Positions 35,529 through 44,198 of a stretch of 64,000 nt of DNA are shown piece after piece. Both the position numbers and the translations under genes were made by a program. Under the pieces are notes generated by a model that was not told the DNA's origin, did not search any database, and saw only the letters and a list, made by a program, of their open reading frames with translations. The stretch comes from Nitrospirota bacterium (GTDB taxonomy: Bacteria; Nitrospirota; Thermodesulfovibrionia; UBA6902): NCBI GenBank assembly GCA_016234115.1, contig JACRHD010000049.1, positions 1 through 64,000 on the forward strand. Direction: 5' to 3'. Position 1 is the first letter of the stretch; every line of letters begins with the position of its first letter.

Positions 35529-36416
35529 ATGTATAACTGTAAAAATCCTTATAAACATCTTGCGGTTATTCTTCTTCTGTTATTCGTTTTTTCCTGCGCT
35601 ACAAGGGAGGAAATCAAACGGGACCAGAAGCCTGCAAAAATCGCAGTTGTTCTCGGCGCCGGGGCTTCAAGGGGCTTCGCCCATATCGGTGTCCTGAAGG
35701 TCCTTGAGGCGAACAAGGTCCCGGTCCACATGATAGTCGGGACGAGCGCCGGAAGCTTCGTCGGCAGCCTCTACGCGTACGGCTACACTGCTTTTCAGCT
35801 CCAGGATATCGCTTTGGCCATAGAAAGGTCCGATATCATAGACTTCGGCATTCCCGACAAGGGGTTTATCAAGGGCGACAGCCTTCAGGATTTTATAAAC
35901 AGCAAGGTCGGCAACACCCCTATCGAGGACCTGAAAATCCCTTTTTACGCGGTAACTACGGACATCATGGATGGAAGCGAGGCGATTTTCAGCAGCGGCG
36001 ACACGGGAATCGCGGTCAGGGCAAGCTGCTCGATACCGGGGATATTCAGACCGGTAATGATAGGCGACAGGCTGTACGCCGACGGCGGCATAGTCAGTCC
36101 TGTCGCGGTTGACGCTGCCAGACAGCTCGGCGCCGACGTTGTCATAGCGGTAGACATTTCATCCGATGTAGACCTTTCAGTGCCTGAAGGGACCATCGAC
36201 ATGATCCTGAAGTCCGTAACCATCATGCATGCGCAGATAGCCGCCACCCGGCTTTCACACGCGGACATAGTTATCAGGCCCAAGGTCGGCCATATCGGCT
36301 CAAGTGACTTTACAAGAAGGCATGAGGCCGTCCTCGAAGGAGAAAAGGCGGCCACAGAGGCCCTTCCTGAAATACATGACCTGATCAGCGTGCTCAGACA
36401 TGACGGGAGATTGTAA
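35529..36416 (+). CDS. patatin-like phospholipase lipoprotein (RssA-like)
   Basis: The product is 295 residues. The N-terminal signal ends with the lipobox FVFSC (Cys near 23), so it is membrane-anchored on the periplasmic side or outer membrane. VLGAGASRGFAHIGVLKVL (about 41-59) is the oxyanion-hole Gly-rich/Arg motif, VGTSAGSFVGSLYA (about 73-86) the nucleophile elbow, and YADGGIVSP (near 180) the DGG of the Ser-Asp dyad. It predicts lipid acyl hydrolase activity. The 3' end overlaps by 23 bases with the convergent gene at 36394. Confidence 0.92.
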   Translation: MYNCKNPYKHLAVILLLLFVFSCATREEIKRDQKPAKIAVVLGAGASRGFAHIGVLKVLEANKVPVHMIVGTSAGSFVGSLYAYGYTAFQLQDIALAIERSDIIDFGIPDKGFIKGDSLQDFINSKVGNTPIEDLKIPFYAVTTDIMDGSEAIFSSGDTGIAVRASCSIPGIFRPVMIGDRLYADGGIVSPVAVDAARQLGADVVIAVDISSDVDLSVPEGTIDMILKSVTIMHAQIAATRLSHADIVIRPKVGHIGSSDFTRRHEAVLEGEKAATEALPEIHDLISVLRHDGRL

Positions 36417-36753
36417 TTCCGTCTCCGTGAAATTCATAAGTATGAGGCGCATCCACCGCCAGATAAAGCCCGAGGTGTCCCTCTTCAGTAAGATCGAAAA
36501 TTAATGTCTCTGATGTGAGGACAGAGACCGTATATGCCAGTTCCTCAAGTTTACTCCAGAGAGCCTCGAAGGTCCTCTCTTCAATATCATAAAGTTCGAG
36601 GATATCGATTATGTCTTCCATGTCCCTGGTGTTATACGATTCCAGCAATTCCAGTAATACGTGTTCTTTGCCTTCTGTCCTTTGCTTTGCAATGTTAATC
36701 TGAAATTTAAGCCTCTCCAGGCAAAGCCCGTAAATCTTTACATCCTTGCTCAT
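36394..36753 (-). CDS. conserved-looking protein of unknown function
   Basis: The product is 119 residues, acidic, with mixed alpha/beta character. A Leu/Glu-rich helical N-terminal part (VLLELLESYNTRDMEDIIDI, about 32-51) precedes a C-terminal beta part. No signal or membrane segment is seen. GGGGAGG 8 bases before the ATG and a good codon pattern support it as real. Family not recognised. Convergent with the patatin gene. Confidence 0.7.
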   Translation of the reverse strand: MSKDVKIYGLCLERLKFQINIAKQRTEGKEHVLLELLESYNTRDMEDIIDILELYDIEERTFEALWSKLEELAYTVSVLTSETLIFDLTEEGHLGLYLAVDAPHTYEFHGDGITISRHV

Positions 36754-36818
36754 CTCTTAAAACCTCCCCTTGCAACTCTATTGTTGATATACAGAGCTGT
36801 CTAAAAACTCTGTTTATT

Positions 36819-36918
36819 CGTCATTCCCGTGAAAACAGGAATCCGGTAGCTTTTGAAAACACTGGATTCCCGCTTAAAAAACTGCCAACAGTAGGTGCTT
36901 TAGGCACGGAAATGACGT
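36819..36918. repeat. CGTCATTCCCG...AATGACG repeat with 28-base core
   Basis: The outer arms are CGTCATTCC and GGAAATGACG; the core copy lies at 36882-36909. An internal GGAATCCGG...CTGGATTCC half repeats the arm. Nothing else is seen in the 36754-37069 gap. Confidence 0.8.
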
Positions 36919-37069
36919 CTTAAAGTTGTTTTTTAAACAAGCTCTACATCCTACCGCAACCTTCATGCCAGATGAAAACCCATTGATAATTAAAGAGACC
37001 GTAATTATTGCCGGATGATATCTTGTTTGTATATTAATCACCATGTATAATTTTTCTACAGGTATACTG

Positions 37070-38407
37070 ATGGAAAGAATTGTCCTGCTCAGCAAGGACC
37101 CCGGTCTCAGGAAGGAAATCGCGGGAGTACTGCCAAAGGGTCTTAAAGTCGAAGACGATGCTCACGGCAGCGCGATAATCTTCATTGATGTTGATACGCT
37201 GAAGCCCTCACTCATTAGAGAATTGAGCGAAAAAAATCCCGTGATCGCCGTGACAAGACAGAAGAGGACCGAGCCGGTCATGGAGGCCGCGGCCTCCGGC
37301 GCTTATGAAACCCTCCAGAGGCCCTTAAACTCCGCTGATGTGTCCCGTCTGCTGCAGGAGCTTCACGAGCTCAACAGCGAGATAAAACATTCGATCGCTG
37401 TCTCAGGTCCTTCTCCCGTTCCTACATGCGCCATAGTCGGTCATTCTCCGGTCATTATGGAAACGTGCAAGAAACTCGCGAGACTCGCCCAGGTCGATGT
37501 CCCCGTGCTGATTACCGGAGAGACAGGCACCGGCAAGGAGCTCTTTGCCGAATCCATCGCTCAGCTTTCCTCCCGCTTCGGCAAGCCTTTTGTCGTGGTG
37601 AATTGCGCGGCCATCCCCGAGACCCTGCTTGAGTCCGAGCTCTTCGGTTTTGAAAAGGGCTCTTTTACAGGGGCACTTGCAGCCAAAGACGGGATGCTGA
37701 AGATAGCGGACGGGGGGTGCGTATTTTTCGATGAGGTAGGGGAGCTCCCGCTTTCGTTGCAGGGTAAGCTTCTGAGATTTCTTCAGACACGCGCCTTTTA
37801 TCCCATAGGAAGCACAAAAGAGGTCGAGGTGGACGTGCGCGTAATTTCCGCCACGAACAGGGACATGGCGTCGATGGTCAGGGAAAGGAAATTCAGGGAG
37901 GATTTATTTCACAGGCTGCGGGTCGCGGCCATACACGTTCCGCCTTTAAGGGAGCGGAAGGAAGACCTCCTCCCTCTGGTACAGTTCTTCATCAACCGGT
38001 ATAAGCATACCGCGTCGCGGCAGATAAAAGGCATTACCAGGGCCTTTTTCAAAAAACTGGTCTCCTACGACTGGCCGGGAAATATCCGGGAACTCGAAAA
38101 CTCGATACGCTCCGCCATCGCCCTGAGCAAGACGCATTATCTCACCACCTTCGAGCTGAAGGAACTCGGAGAATACCCCCTGTCAGGCGGCAAGCCCGAA
38201 CATCCCGAGACCCTTTCATCCGCGATAATCCCATTTCTGAAAAACGCCATGCGTAACAAGGAGAGGAACATATATGAAAAGATACACGCTGAGGTGGACA
38301 GGACTGTTTTTGAATATGTCCTTTCCGTCACCAAAGAAAACCAGTCTGAGGCGGCGCGTGTTCTTGGGATTAACAGGTTGACGTTGAGGAAGAAGCTGAA
38401 GTATTGA
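37070..38407 (+). CDS. sigma-54-dependent transcriptional activator with degenerate receiver
   Basis: The product is 445 residues. Residues 1-115 have a receiver-like fold (IVLLSKDPGLRKEI...IIFIDVD...VIAVTRQKR), but the usual Asp/Lys set is weak. The AAA+ domain is complete: Walker A GETGTGKELFAESI (near 157), ESELFGFEKGSFTGA (the sigma-54 contact loop, Ser in place of Ala in GAFTGA), GGCVFFDEVGELP (Walker B) and WPGNIRELEN. The C-terminal Fis helix-turn-helix (NQSEAARVLGINRLTLRKKL) is present. It opens sigma-54 promoters by ATP hydrolysis. No kinase is adjacent. Confidence 0.93.
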   Translation: MERIVLLSKDPGLRKEIAGVLPKGLKVEDDAHGSAIIFIDVDTLKPSLIRELSEKNPVIAVTRQKRTEPVMEAAASGAYETLQRPLNSADVSRLLQELHELNSEIKHSIAVSGPSPVPTCAIVGHSPVIMETCKKLARLAQVDVPVLITGETGTGKELFAESIAQLSSRFGKPFVVVNCAAIPETLLESELFGFEKGSFTGALAAKDGMLKIADGGCVFFDEVGELPLSLQGKLLRFLQTRAFYPIGSTKEVEVDVRVISATNRDMASMVRERKFREDLFHRLRVAAIHVPPLRERKEDLLPLVQFFINRYKHTASRQIKGITRAFFKKLVSYDWPGNIRELENSIRSAIALSKTHYLTTFELKELGEYPLSGGKPEHPETLSSAIIPFLKNAMRNKERNIYEKIHAEVDRTVFEYVLSVTKENQSEAARVLGINRLTLRKKLKY

Positions 38408-38437
38408 GGGGTGGCGTTTTCGCGCATCATATTGGCG

Positions 38438-38504
38438 GGGTCAGGCCTACACATTTTACTAAAACCGTAAATTGCGCATCATGTAAATTGTGTGAGCCTG
38501 ACCC
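38438..38504. repeat. GGGTCAGGC...GCCTGACCC palindromic repeat
   Basis: It is an imperfect stem of about 22 bp (GGGTCAGGCCTACACATTTT against AAATTGTGTGAGCCTGACCC). It sits in the gap after the activator gene and may also be a transcription stop, although no T-run follows. Confidence 0.7.
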
Positions 38505-38629
38505 GGAGATGCTTCCCGAAGCAAGCCCGTGCTGAACGGAAGCTAATATTTACCCAATGCATATATTATGGAAAACTTTATAATATCGCTATAATGTAGA
38601 GTAGATTAAGACTGGTTTCAGGAGGTTAA

Positions 38630-39748
38630 ATGGCCAAAGTATATTTTGCATCTGCAAGGGCAAAAAAATGGAAATATTCAGAGAGCATGCCGGGGAAGCT
38701 TGAGAGGCTTTTGAAGGAAACGGGATTGATGGACTGTTTCAGTCCGAAGGAGTGGGTTGCCGTCAAGACCCATTTTGGCTCTGAAGGTGCCCACAGGGTG
38801 GTCAGGCCTGTCTTTTTGAGAAAGATTGTGGATGCGCTCAAGAGGGTCGGCTCTGTTCCTTTTGTGACCGATACTGTCAGAATAAAGGGACTTGATTATC
38901 TTGAGGTCGCAAATCAAAACGGCATCAACCATCTTTCTGTCGACGCCCCTGTCATTCTTGCGGACGGGATTTACGGAAATGACAGTATAATGGTAAAGGC
39001 AGGAGAAATACTCGGGGAGATCGCAGTGGCTTCGGTCATTCATGATGTGCCTGCCATGGTTGTCTGCTCACATGTGAAGGGGCACATAAACGCCGGATAT
39101 GCCGGTGCGATCAAGAACCTTGCAATGGGAGGGGTAAGCAGCGCCCACCGCACCCGTGGATGGAAATGCGGTAGAGGCTCAATGCACACAATTGGTACAG
39201 GAGAACTCGCATGGGATGCCGAGAAATGCGAGCTTTGCCATCAATGCAGGGACATATGCCCGCTTGATGCTATTAACTTTAAAGACGATAAGCTTGTATG
39301 GGACGGGGACATCTGCTGGAGATGCGGCAGGTGTGAGCGTGTATGCCAGTCGGAGTCGCTTTCTTTGCCAGGGGATGATGATCGGTTTATGCGCTCTCTC
39401 GCCGAGTCTGCCGGCGCTGTAATGAGCACCTTTGATCCGAAGAAGATGGTCTTTGTAAATTTCCTGATGGAAATCCAGCCTGAATGCGATTGCATGCCTG
39501 CTGCCGATGTCCCTGTAATGCAGGACATAGGCATCCTGATGTCTGATGACATGGTTTCCGTTGAACAGGCAAGCATAGATATGCTGCTTAAGGCTTCTCC
39601 CTCATCTGACTCTCTTGCATCTGACAAGAAGATAGCGGATGGAGACGACATTCTTATGAAACTGCATAACAGACCGTATCTGCTCCAGTTGGAAGAGGCT
39701 GAAAGACTGGGGCTTGGTTCAAGAACATACGAGGTTGCTGAAATTTGA
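38630..39748 (+). CDS. DUF362 protein with two [4Fe-4S] ferredoxin motifs
   Basis: The product is 372 residues. The DUF362 domain (about 1-185; WVAVKTHFGSEGAHRVVRP, HVKGHINAGYAGAIKNLAMG) is followed by CELCHQCRDICP and CWRCGRCERVCQ (about 204-240), two clusters of which the second lacks the final Pro. A C-terminal 130 residues continues DUF362. Function is unknown; the family is common in anaerobes and is thought to be redox-active. AGGAGG lies 7 bases before the ATG; two TATAAT boxes precede. Confidence 0.9.
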   Translation: MAKVYFASARAKKWKYSESMPGKLERLLKETGLMDCFSPKEWVAVKTHFGSEGAHRVVRPVFLRKIVDALKRVGSVPFVTDTVRIKGLDYLEVANQNGINHLSVDAPVILADGIYGNDSIMVKAGEILGEIAVASVIHDVPAMVVCSHVKGHINAGYAGAIKNLAMGGVSSAHRTRGWKCGRGSMHTIGTGELAWDAEKCELCHQCRDICPLDAINFKDDKLVWDGDICWRCGRCERVCQSESLSLPGDDDRFMRSLAESAGAVMSTFDPKKMVFVNFLMEIQPECDCMPAADVPVMQDIGILMSDDMVSVEQASIDMLLKASPSSDSLASDKKIADGDDILMKLHNRPYLLQLEEAERLGLGSRTYEVAEI

Positions 39749-39845
39749 AGGACCTCATTCATTCTGAGGGAATGAGGCCGGGCCTGCAAACATGCATTTA
39801 ATGAATTGTGCAGACGCGATACCGCGACCCTGCTGCCGGGGCCTT

Positions 39846-40823
39846 TTACGGCCTTATCTCAACAATCGTACCATCCGGCGCCAACTTTTCAATTTCCTCT
39901 ATTTCTTCGTCCGTAACGGCAATACACCCTTTCGTCCAGTCAACCTTTGCGTGAGAATCACCGACCCACGAGAAACCATTCTTGATGCCGTGGATCATGA
40001 TGTCTCCGCCCGGAGAAACACCGAGTTCTTTCGCCCGCTTTTTGTCTTTCTCGTTTGGATAGGAAATATGAAGAGACAGGTGATAACGGCTGTCCCTGTT
40101 TCTTGAATCGATAAAGTAAGTCCCCTCAGGGGTCTTGTTATCGCCTTGCGTTTCTTTTGGACCATTCGGGTTTTCCCCGAGGGCTATTTTGTAGGTCCTG
40201 AGCGCCTTGCCCTTTGAGATCAACGTCAATCGTCGTTCTTTCTTTTCTATCAGAATCGTATCTGCCGGTCCGTTCCGGATTGCAAAAACCTCTTTTTGCA
40301 GTGTGATAATCTCATTCTCTTTGCCCTTAAGCTCCCGGTCAAACGCTTCAATCTTTTTTTGCAGCGTAATAATCTCATCCCTCTTGCTTTCACCCTCCTG
40401 ACGGAGAGTCTCAATCTGTATTTGCTGTGCGGCAATCGTCTTATCCTTGAGAGTGACATTAGTGATTTGAAATATCATCATCTCACTGTCCTTCCTGTAT
40501 ACACTCTCCGGGTAATCCTTTATGAGTTTCTGAAAATATTCCACAGATTTCCGGTAATCTTTCTGCTCGTTGCCGGGATACGCATAAATAATCCCCATCT
40601 CGAAAAGGACCCTGTCTCCCGCCACGGGATATTTTTCAGTAATCTGCCCATATTTGCCCAGAGAGGCCTGGTAGCTCCCCTGGCTGAAGAGGTCATTCGC
40701 TTCTTTGAAGGTGGCCTGAAGCTCCCCGTTAAAATGACTGCATCCGTATATTAAAATCGGCGTTATTATGAATACAAAAAAGAAGTAAAGATGCTCACCG
40801 GTCCTGCTTTGCTTTTTACCCAT
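39846..40823 (-). CDS. L,D-transpeptidase (YkuD) lipoprotein with coiled coil
   Basis: The product is 325 residues. The signal ends in the lipobox LIYGC (Cys near 28). A helical repeat region with TPR-like motifs (about 35-110) and a coiled coil (about 120-180) precede a C-terminal YkuD/YafK domain. Catalytic elements are IMIHGIKNG (His) and DWTKGCIAVTDEEIEE (Cys). The family forms 3-3 cross-links in peptidoglycan or attaches lipoproteins to it. It is on the same strand as the Lpp-like lipoprotein and the second L,D-transpeptidase. Confidence 0.9.
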   Translation of the reverse strand: MGKKQSRTGEHLYFFFVFIITPILIYGCSHFNGELQATFKEANDLFSQGSYQASLGKYGQITEKYPVAGDRVLFEMGIIYAYPGNEQKDYRKSVEYFQKLIKDYPESVYRKDSEMMIFQITNVTLKDKTIAAQQIQIETLRQEGESKRDEIITLQKKIEAFDRELKGKENEIITLQKEVFAIRNGPADTILIEKKERRLTLISKGKALRTYKIALGENPNGPKETQGDNKTPEGTYFIDSRNRDSRYHLSLHISYPNEKDKKRAKELGVSPGGDIMIHGIKNGFSWVGDSHAKVDWTKGCIAVTDEEIEEIEKLAPDGTIVEIRP

Positions 40824-40916
40824 ATACCGCCTTCGTGTTCGTTAATAATATGTTTGATGTTCGCAGAACCATTCCTCTTCCTGATATGTCCGACACTTGT
40901 ACCGCTCCGGACAGAC

Positions 40917-40944
40917 GTAGGGGCAATTCATGAATTGCCCCTAC
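40917..40944. repeat. GTAGGGGCAATTC palindrome, perfect copy
   Basis: GTAGGGGCAATTC-AT-GAATTGCCCCTAC is a perfect 13-bp dyad between two envelope genes. It is the closest relative of the copy inside valS. Confidence 0.8.
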
Positions 40945-40959
40945 TCCCATAAAATCGAC

Positions 40960-41301
40960 TTACTTCCTCATTGATCTCTGGAAAACGTCGTCAGCTTTCT
41001 TCGCTTTTTGCTCTGCGAGCTGAATCTGTTCCTCTGCCGCCTTCTCCTTTTCCGCCGCGAGCTTCTCTCTTTCCTCTGCCATCTTCAGGGCATTTTCCGC
41101 CAGGGTTGCGGCAGCCTCCGCCTTTAACGTGGCTGCATCGGCTGCCGCCCTGGCAGCCTGAGCATCCTGCGCCGCCTGATCAGCTTTCTGACGCGTCATC
41201 ATTTCGTCCGACTGAACTTTAGCGAGGTCGCCTTTTGTTGCGCACCCCACTACGGCAACGGCAAAGACAAGCGCCATTGAAATAATCAAAAGACCCTTCA
41301 T
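40960..41301 (-). CDS. Lpp-like alanine-zipper lipoprotein
   Basis: The product is 113 residues. The signal ends with the lipobox AVVGC (Cys near 20). Then follows a continuous Ala/Glu/Lys heptad helix (about 30-110) like Braun lipoprotein and other murein lipoproteins. The chain ends ...FQRSMRK, with a C-terminal Arg-Lys as in Lpp, whose last Lys is the residue attached to peptidoglycan. It is directly downstream of one L,D-transpeptidase and upstream of another. AGGAGG precedes the ATG. Confidence 0.85.
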   Translation of the reverse strand: MKGLLIISMALVFAVAVVGCATKGDLAKVQSDEMMTRQKADQAAQDAQAARAAADAATLKAEAAATLAENALKMAEEREKLAAEKEKAAEEQIQLAEQKAKKADDVFQRSMRK

Positions 41302-41327
41302 CGTCCAATCACCTCCTTCTATGAAAA

Positions 41328-42725
41328 TTATTGCAGGGTGTTTCGCCCTGCGCTTAATCCAGGAATCCTGGTATTCTTTGCTGGTCCCTTTGCAGCCTCT
41401 CTCTCAAGCAATATGCCCTCTATGTCCAAATCAATCTTCAGGCGTTTGATTGCATCATTGGCCTCTCCGGTATCATTGAAAGGACCGGCGATAACACTAT
41501 AGCCGGCGTTATTTGATAAGACCCTTGCCGGGATTTGCGGCCCCTGGTGGTTGATAATGGCGGCAAGCCTCAAGGCATCGACCTCATCACGCTCGTCAGC
41601 AGCCAGGACGTACCGCGCACCTGTTTTCAGTTCCGGTATTTCCGGGCTGCCGTATAATTCGCCCGGGTGCCTGACTTCTACGGTTTCCTCAACCCTTTCT
41701 CCACTTCCCTGTCTTATCTCGAATATGGGGACAGGGACCCCCCGGGCCTCGGCCAATACTTTCCTGACCTTGCTCCAGTCAAGCTTTCGCCCCGATTCCT
41801 TTTCAATATTCCTCAATTTTGCGTATACCTTGTAAAACTCATCAGCGTTCAGGTCTTCCGGGGGCGCATGAACTTCCATGTAAACTACTCCATTTCGCTG
41901 ACCTACGAGATGCGGCTGGCTGACGATGAATACAGGTGTTTTTACCGGGGTGTTCTCATAGAGTTTCTTCACGTCTTCCGGATAGAGTCTTATGCAGCCA
42001 TTGGTTGCGCCAAGACCGATGCTGGCCGGTTTATTAGTGCCATGGATCAAATAACCCGGCTTACTTAAGTACAGCGCGTATTCTCCCAGGGGATTTTGAG
42101 GTCCCGGCAGGACCTTGGCAGGCAGAGGATCTCCTTTCTTTCGATGGTCCTCGGCAATTGAGGCAGGCACACGCCAGGTCGGCCGGGTCACCTTGCGCTC
42201 CACATACATTCGGCCTGTGGGAGAGGGGCGCTCTTCGGTTCCGACACCGACCGGGTAAGTCAGCACCGTTAGTGAATCGCTGTCTCCTTTAAACTGAAAA
42301 AGCCTCATTGCGGCCAGGTTGATCACGATGCCTTTTCTGGGAGCGTCAGGCAGGACAAAACTCAGAGGCAGCATGATACGTTCTCCGGCCTCAGGCGCCC
42401 ATGTATCCACCCCTGGATTGGCCGCGCCGACTCCATTGATTCCCAGGCTGAAATGCCTTGCAATATCCGGCAGCGTGTCACCCTTTTCAAGACTGATGAA
42501 TGCCGGCCTGCCGATAACATCATCTCCTTTTGCAACTGAAAATTCATTTCGTTCGATATTGTCTTTCAGATGTCCTGGAATGGTCTGGTATTCCTCGTGA
42601 ACGATTTTCGTTGCAGCACAGCCGTGGAGAAATAAGACGGCGATGATAAAAACTGCAAGACTAAGCCTGCCGGATAAGAACGACAGGCCGGCGACTCTGC
42701 ACATGGTCCGATAAGGCCCTTTCAT
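41328..42725 (-). CDS. L,D-transpeptidase with LysM and SPOR-like domain
   Basis: The product is about 465 residues. The signal ends in LFLHGC (lipobox). A LysM-type segment (GDTLPDIARHFSLGINGVGA) is followed by the YkuD domain with LIHGTNKPASIGLGATNGCI (catalytic His and Cys). A C-terminal SPOR-like peptidoglycan-binding domain (YSVIAGPFNDTGEANDAIKR) completes it. The frame opens at a TTG (42758), but a sigma-54 promoter at 42771-42786 predicts transcription from about 42760, so the ATG at 42725 is a better start. Confidence 0.9.
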   Translation of the reverse strand: MKGPYRTMCRVAGLSFLSGRLSLAVFIIAVLFLHGCAATKIVHEEYQTIPGHLKDNIERNEFSVAKGDDVIGRPAFISLEKGDTLPDIARHFSLGINGVGAANPGVDTWAPEAGERIMLPLSFVLPDAPRKGIVINLAAMRLFQFKGDSDSLTVLTYPVGVGTEERPSPTGRMYVERKVTRPTWRVPASIAEDHRKKGDPLPAKVLPGPQNPLGEYALYLSKPGYLIHGTNKPASIGLGATNGCIRLYPEDVKKLYENTPVKTPVFIVSQPHLVGQRNGVVYMEVHAPPEDLNADEFYKVYAKLRNIEKESGRKLDWSKVRKVLAEARGVPVPIFEIRQGSGERVEETVEVRHPGELYGSPEIPELKTGARYVLAADERDEVDALRLAAIINHQGPQIPARVLSNNAGYSVIAGPFNDTGEANDAIKRLKIDLDIEGILLEREAAKGPAKNTRIPGLSAGRNTLQ

Positions 42726-42770
42726 TAATGAAGAAAATTTAAAGCGCTGAATCATCAAATCATATTAAGA

Positions 42771-42786
42771 TGCAAAAGCAATGCCA
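42771..42786 (-). promoter_or_regulatory. sigma-54 promoter of the envelope cluster
   Basis: On the minus strand TGGCATT-GCTT-TTGCA has the GG and GC 10 bases apart, a near-perfect RpoN site. It faces the L,D-transpeptidase and Lpp-like genes. A single TGAAACA half-site (42923-42929), the heptamer seen in the dyads at 3782, lies about 160 bases upstream. No gene is seen in 42787-42979. Confidence 0.72.
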
Positions 42787-42979
42787 CCAAGTATAAAGCC
42801 GTGATAACCTCCTTAATATTAAGAAGATCATATTCAAACAGCAGGATTTAGTTTTTTGGAAGAGATCAGGGTTTGTATGGTATTCAGTACACCTCGAACA
42901 GTTTTTGAGCAAGAACGGAAGCTGAAACAAACGTCCCCGGCCCTTCAGTCCTTGAATAACATGCAGAAAGAAAAACCCA

Positions 42980-43528
42980 TTAAAGCGCAGAGCACCCCAT
43001 CACATCAAACGCGCACACTATCCTCTTTTCCCTCTCTACCCTGTTTGCAGCCAATGCCTTAAATTCCGCCTGGGCCGCGCGTATCTCCGCCTCGGCCCTT
43101 GAAGGGATGGCGTCCAGCCCTTCGCCAATGTTTTTTCCCGTGACCGAATCGAGCACCGCGGCGTCGGCGCCGTCGGTTATCACGGCAAACGGGACCTGAT
43201 AGCAGTCAATCAGCCGCGCGCACGCCAGGGCGTGTCTTTCGTGAGAAACGATCGCGTCCGGGGTACATTTTACGGAGATGAGGCTCTTGCCGTTGATGCT
43301 GACGACAAAGTCCACCTTTGACCTTGCCGGTCCGCTGCCGGTGGAGACGTCGAACTCCCGGTCTATCTCTATCTCGTCGCGCGAGTATCCCCTGTCCTCA
43401 AGCAGGAAATTTTCGACGATCTGTCTTATGGCTTTCAGGTCCGCAGCGGCGATATCGTTCTGTTCCTTCAGCATCGCCTCAATTGATTCTTCCCTGCCGC
43501 CGCAACCTTCCGGCAATTTAAATTTCAT
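42980..43528 (-). CDS. HsdR_N-like (type I restriction R subunit N-terminal domain) protein
   Basis: The product is 182 residues. GYSRDEIEIDREFDVSTGSG and KVDFVVSINGKSLISVKC match the N-terminal nuclease domain of HsdR, which occurs as a stand-alone protein in many anaerobes. The PD-(D/E)xK core normally ends in E-x-K; here the last part reads S-V-K, so the catalytic acid appears lost. There are no hsdM or hsdS genes nearby. Its role is unknown. Confidence 0.8.
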   Translation of the reverse strand: MKFKLPEGCGGREESIEAMLKEQNDIAAADLKAIRQIVENFLLEDRGYSRDEIEIDREFDVSTGSGPARSKVDFVVSINGKSLISVKCTPDAIVSHERHALACARLIDCYQVPFAVITDGADAAVLDSVTGKNIGEGLDAIPSRAEAEIRAAQAEFKALAANRVEREKRIVCAFDVMGCSAL

Positions 43529-43710
43529 TTATTCACCCCCACTGTTCACGCCGCCCCTCCCCAGTCAAGGGTGAGGGAACACCGGAAGTCGCCTTCGCGA
43601 TGATCTTGTTTTCATATTTCAGACTTTAATTATAAATAATTCCGGCGGGAAATCATATCTTAAGTGTCAGTGAAAGACCCTTACTGACGCTAAGACACCG
43701 ACATTGCTTG

Positions 43711-43950
43711 CTACAGGCGTCGACATTCATTTCGCGTTCTTTTAACGACGACTTCCTGTGCCTGCGCCCCGTGCTCTCCTTCAATAACGGTGAACTCCAC
43801 GGGATCGCCTTCTTCGAGAATACTATTGCCGTTGCAGCAGTTGAGGGCGCTGTAATGGACGTAAATGTCTTCTCCGTTCCTGCGGGCAATAAAACCGTAA
43901 CCTTCAGTCCCGTCAAACCACCTGACAATCCCGACTTCACGTTTCGGCAT
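43711..43950 (-). CDS. cold-shock domain protein
   Basis: The product is 79 residues. GIVRWFDGTEGYGFIARRNG (RNP1) and DIYVHYSALN (RNP2) define a CspA-type RNA/ssDNA-binding beta-barrel; the Phe usual in RNP2 (VFVHFSA) is replaced by Tyr. The last nine residues are basic. RBS GAGGA precedes the ATG. An intrinsic terminator lies about 200 bases upstream on the same strand, so it has its own promoter or a regulated leader. Confidence 0.92.
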   Translation of the reverse strand: MPKREVGIVRWFDGTEGYGFIARRNGEDIYVHYSALNCCNGNSILEEGDPVEFTVIEGEHGAQAQEVVVKRTRNECRRL

Positions 43951-44062
43951 TAATCCTCACTCACTTTCCAATATAATGAGAGCCACTGCTTCACTATCTT
44001 AAGATATTCGGCAATTCAGGCGATTTTCTTAATCTTTTTTTTAAAAGCACTCCCTCGTCCAG

Positions 44063-44122
44063 GTAGCGCCCTCATTAATCGGGGTCGGCCTTTTCGTCGG
44101 GGATTAAAGCCCTGACGCTACA
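44063..44122. repeat. GTAGCGCCCTC...CTGACGCTAC palindromic repeat
   Basis: Third copy of the family at 25865 and 33030. The gap 43951-44670 holds this repeat, a terminator and two imperfect ATTCCCG / CGGGAAT hairpins (44391-44415 and 44533-44569), but no gene I can support. Confidence 0.72.
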
Positions 44123-44155
44123 TTTTAAAGGGGTCGATTTCAGGAAGGATTCCCG

Positions 44156-44198
44156 AAAAACAAAAAACGGTCCGGACCGTTCAAGCGGTTTGGACCGT
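44156..44198 (-). terminator. intrinsic terminator between kinase and csp genes
   Basis: On the minus strand ACGGTCC pairs with GGACCGT, continued by ACCG/CGGT after a 2x2 internal loop, with loop CTTGAA. TTTTTTGTTTTT follows. It lies 470 bases past the kinase stop and about 200 before the csp gene. Confidence 0.82.

Noticed and set aside
42856-43062. Small plus-strand frame between the L,D-transpeptidase and HsdR_N-like genes
   Set aside because: It runs antisense into the HsdR_N-like gene, with no conserved features.
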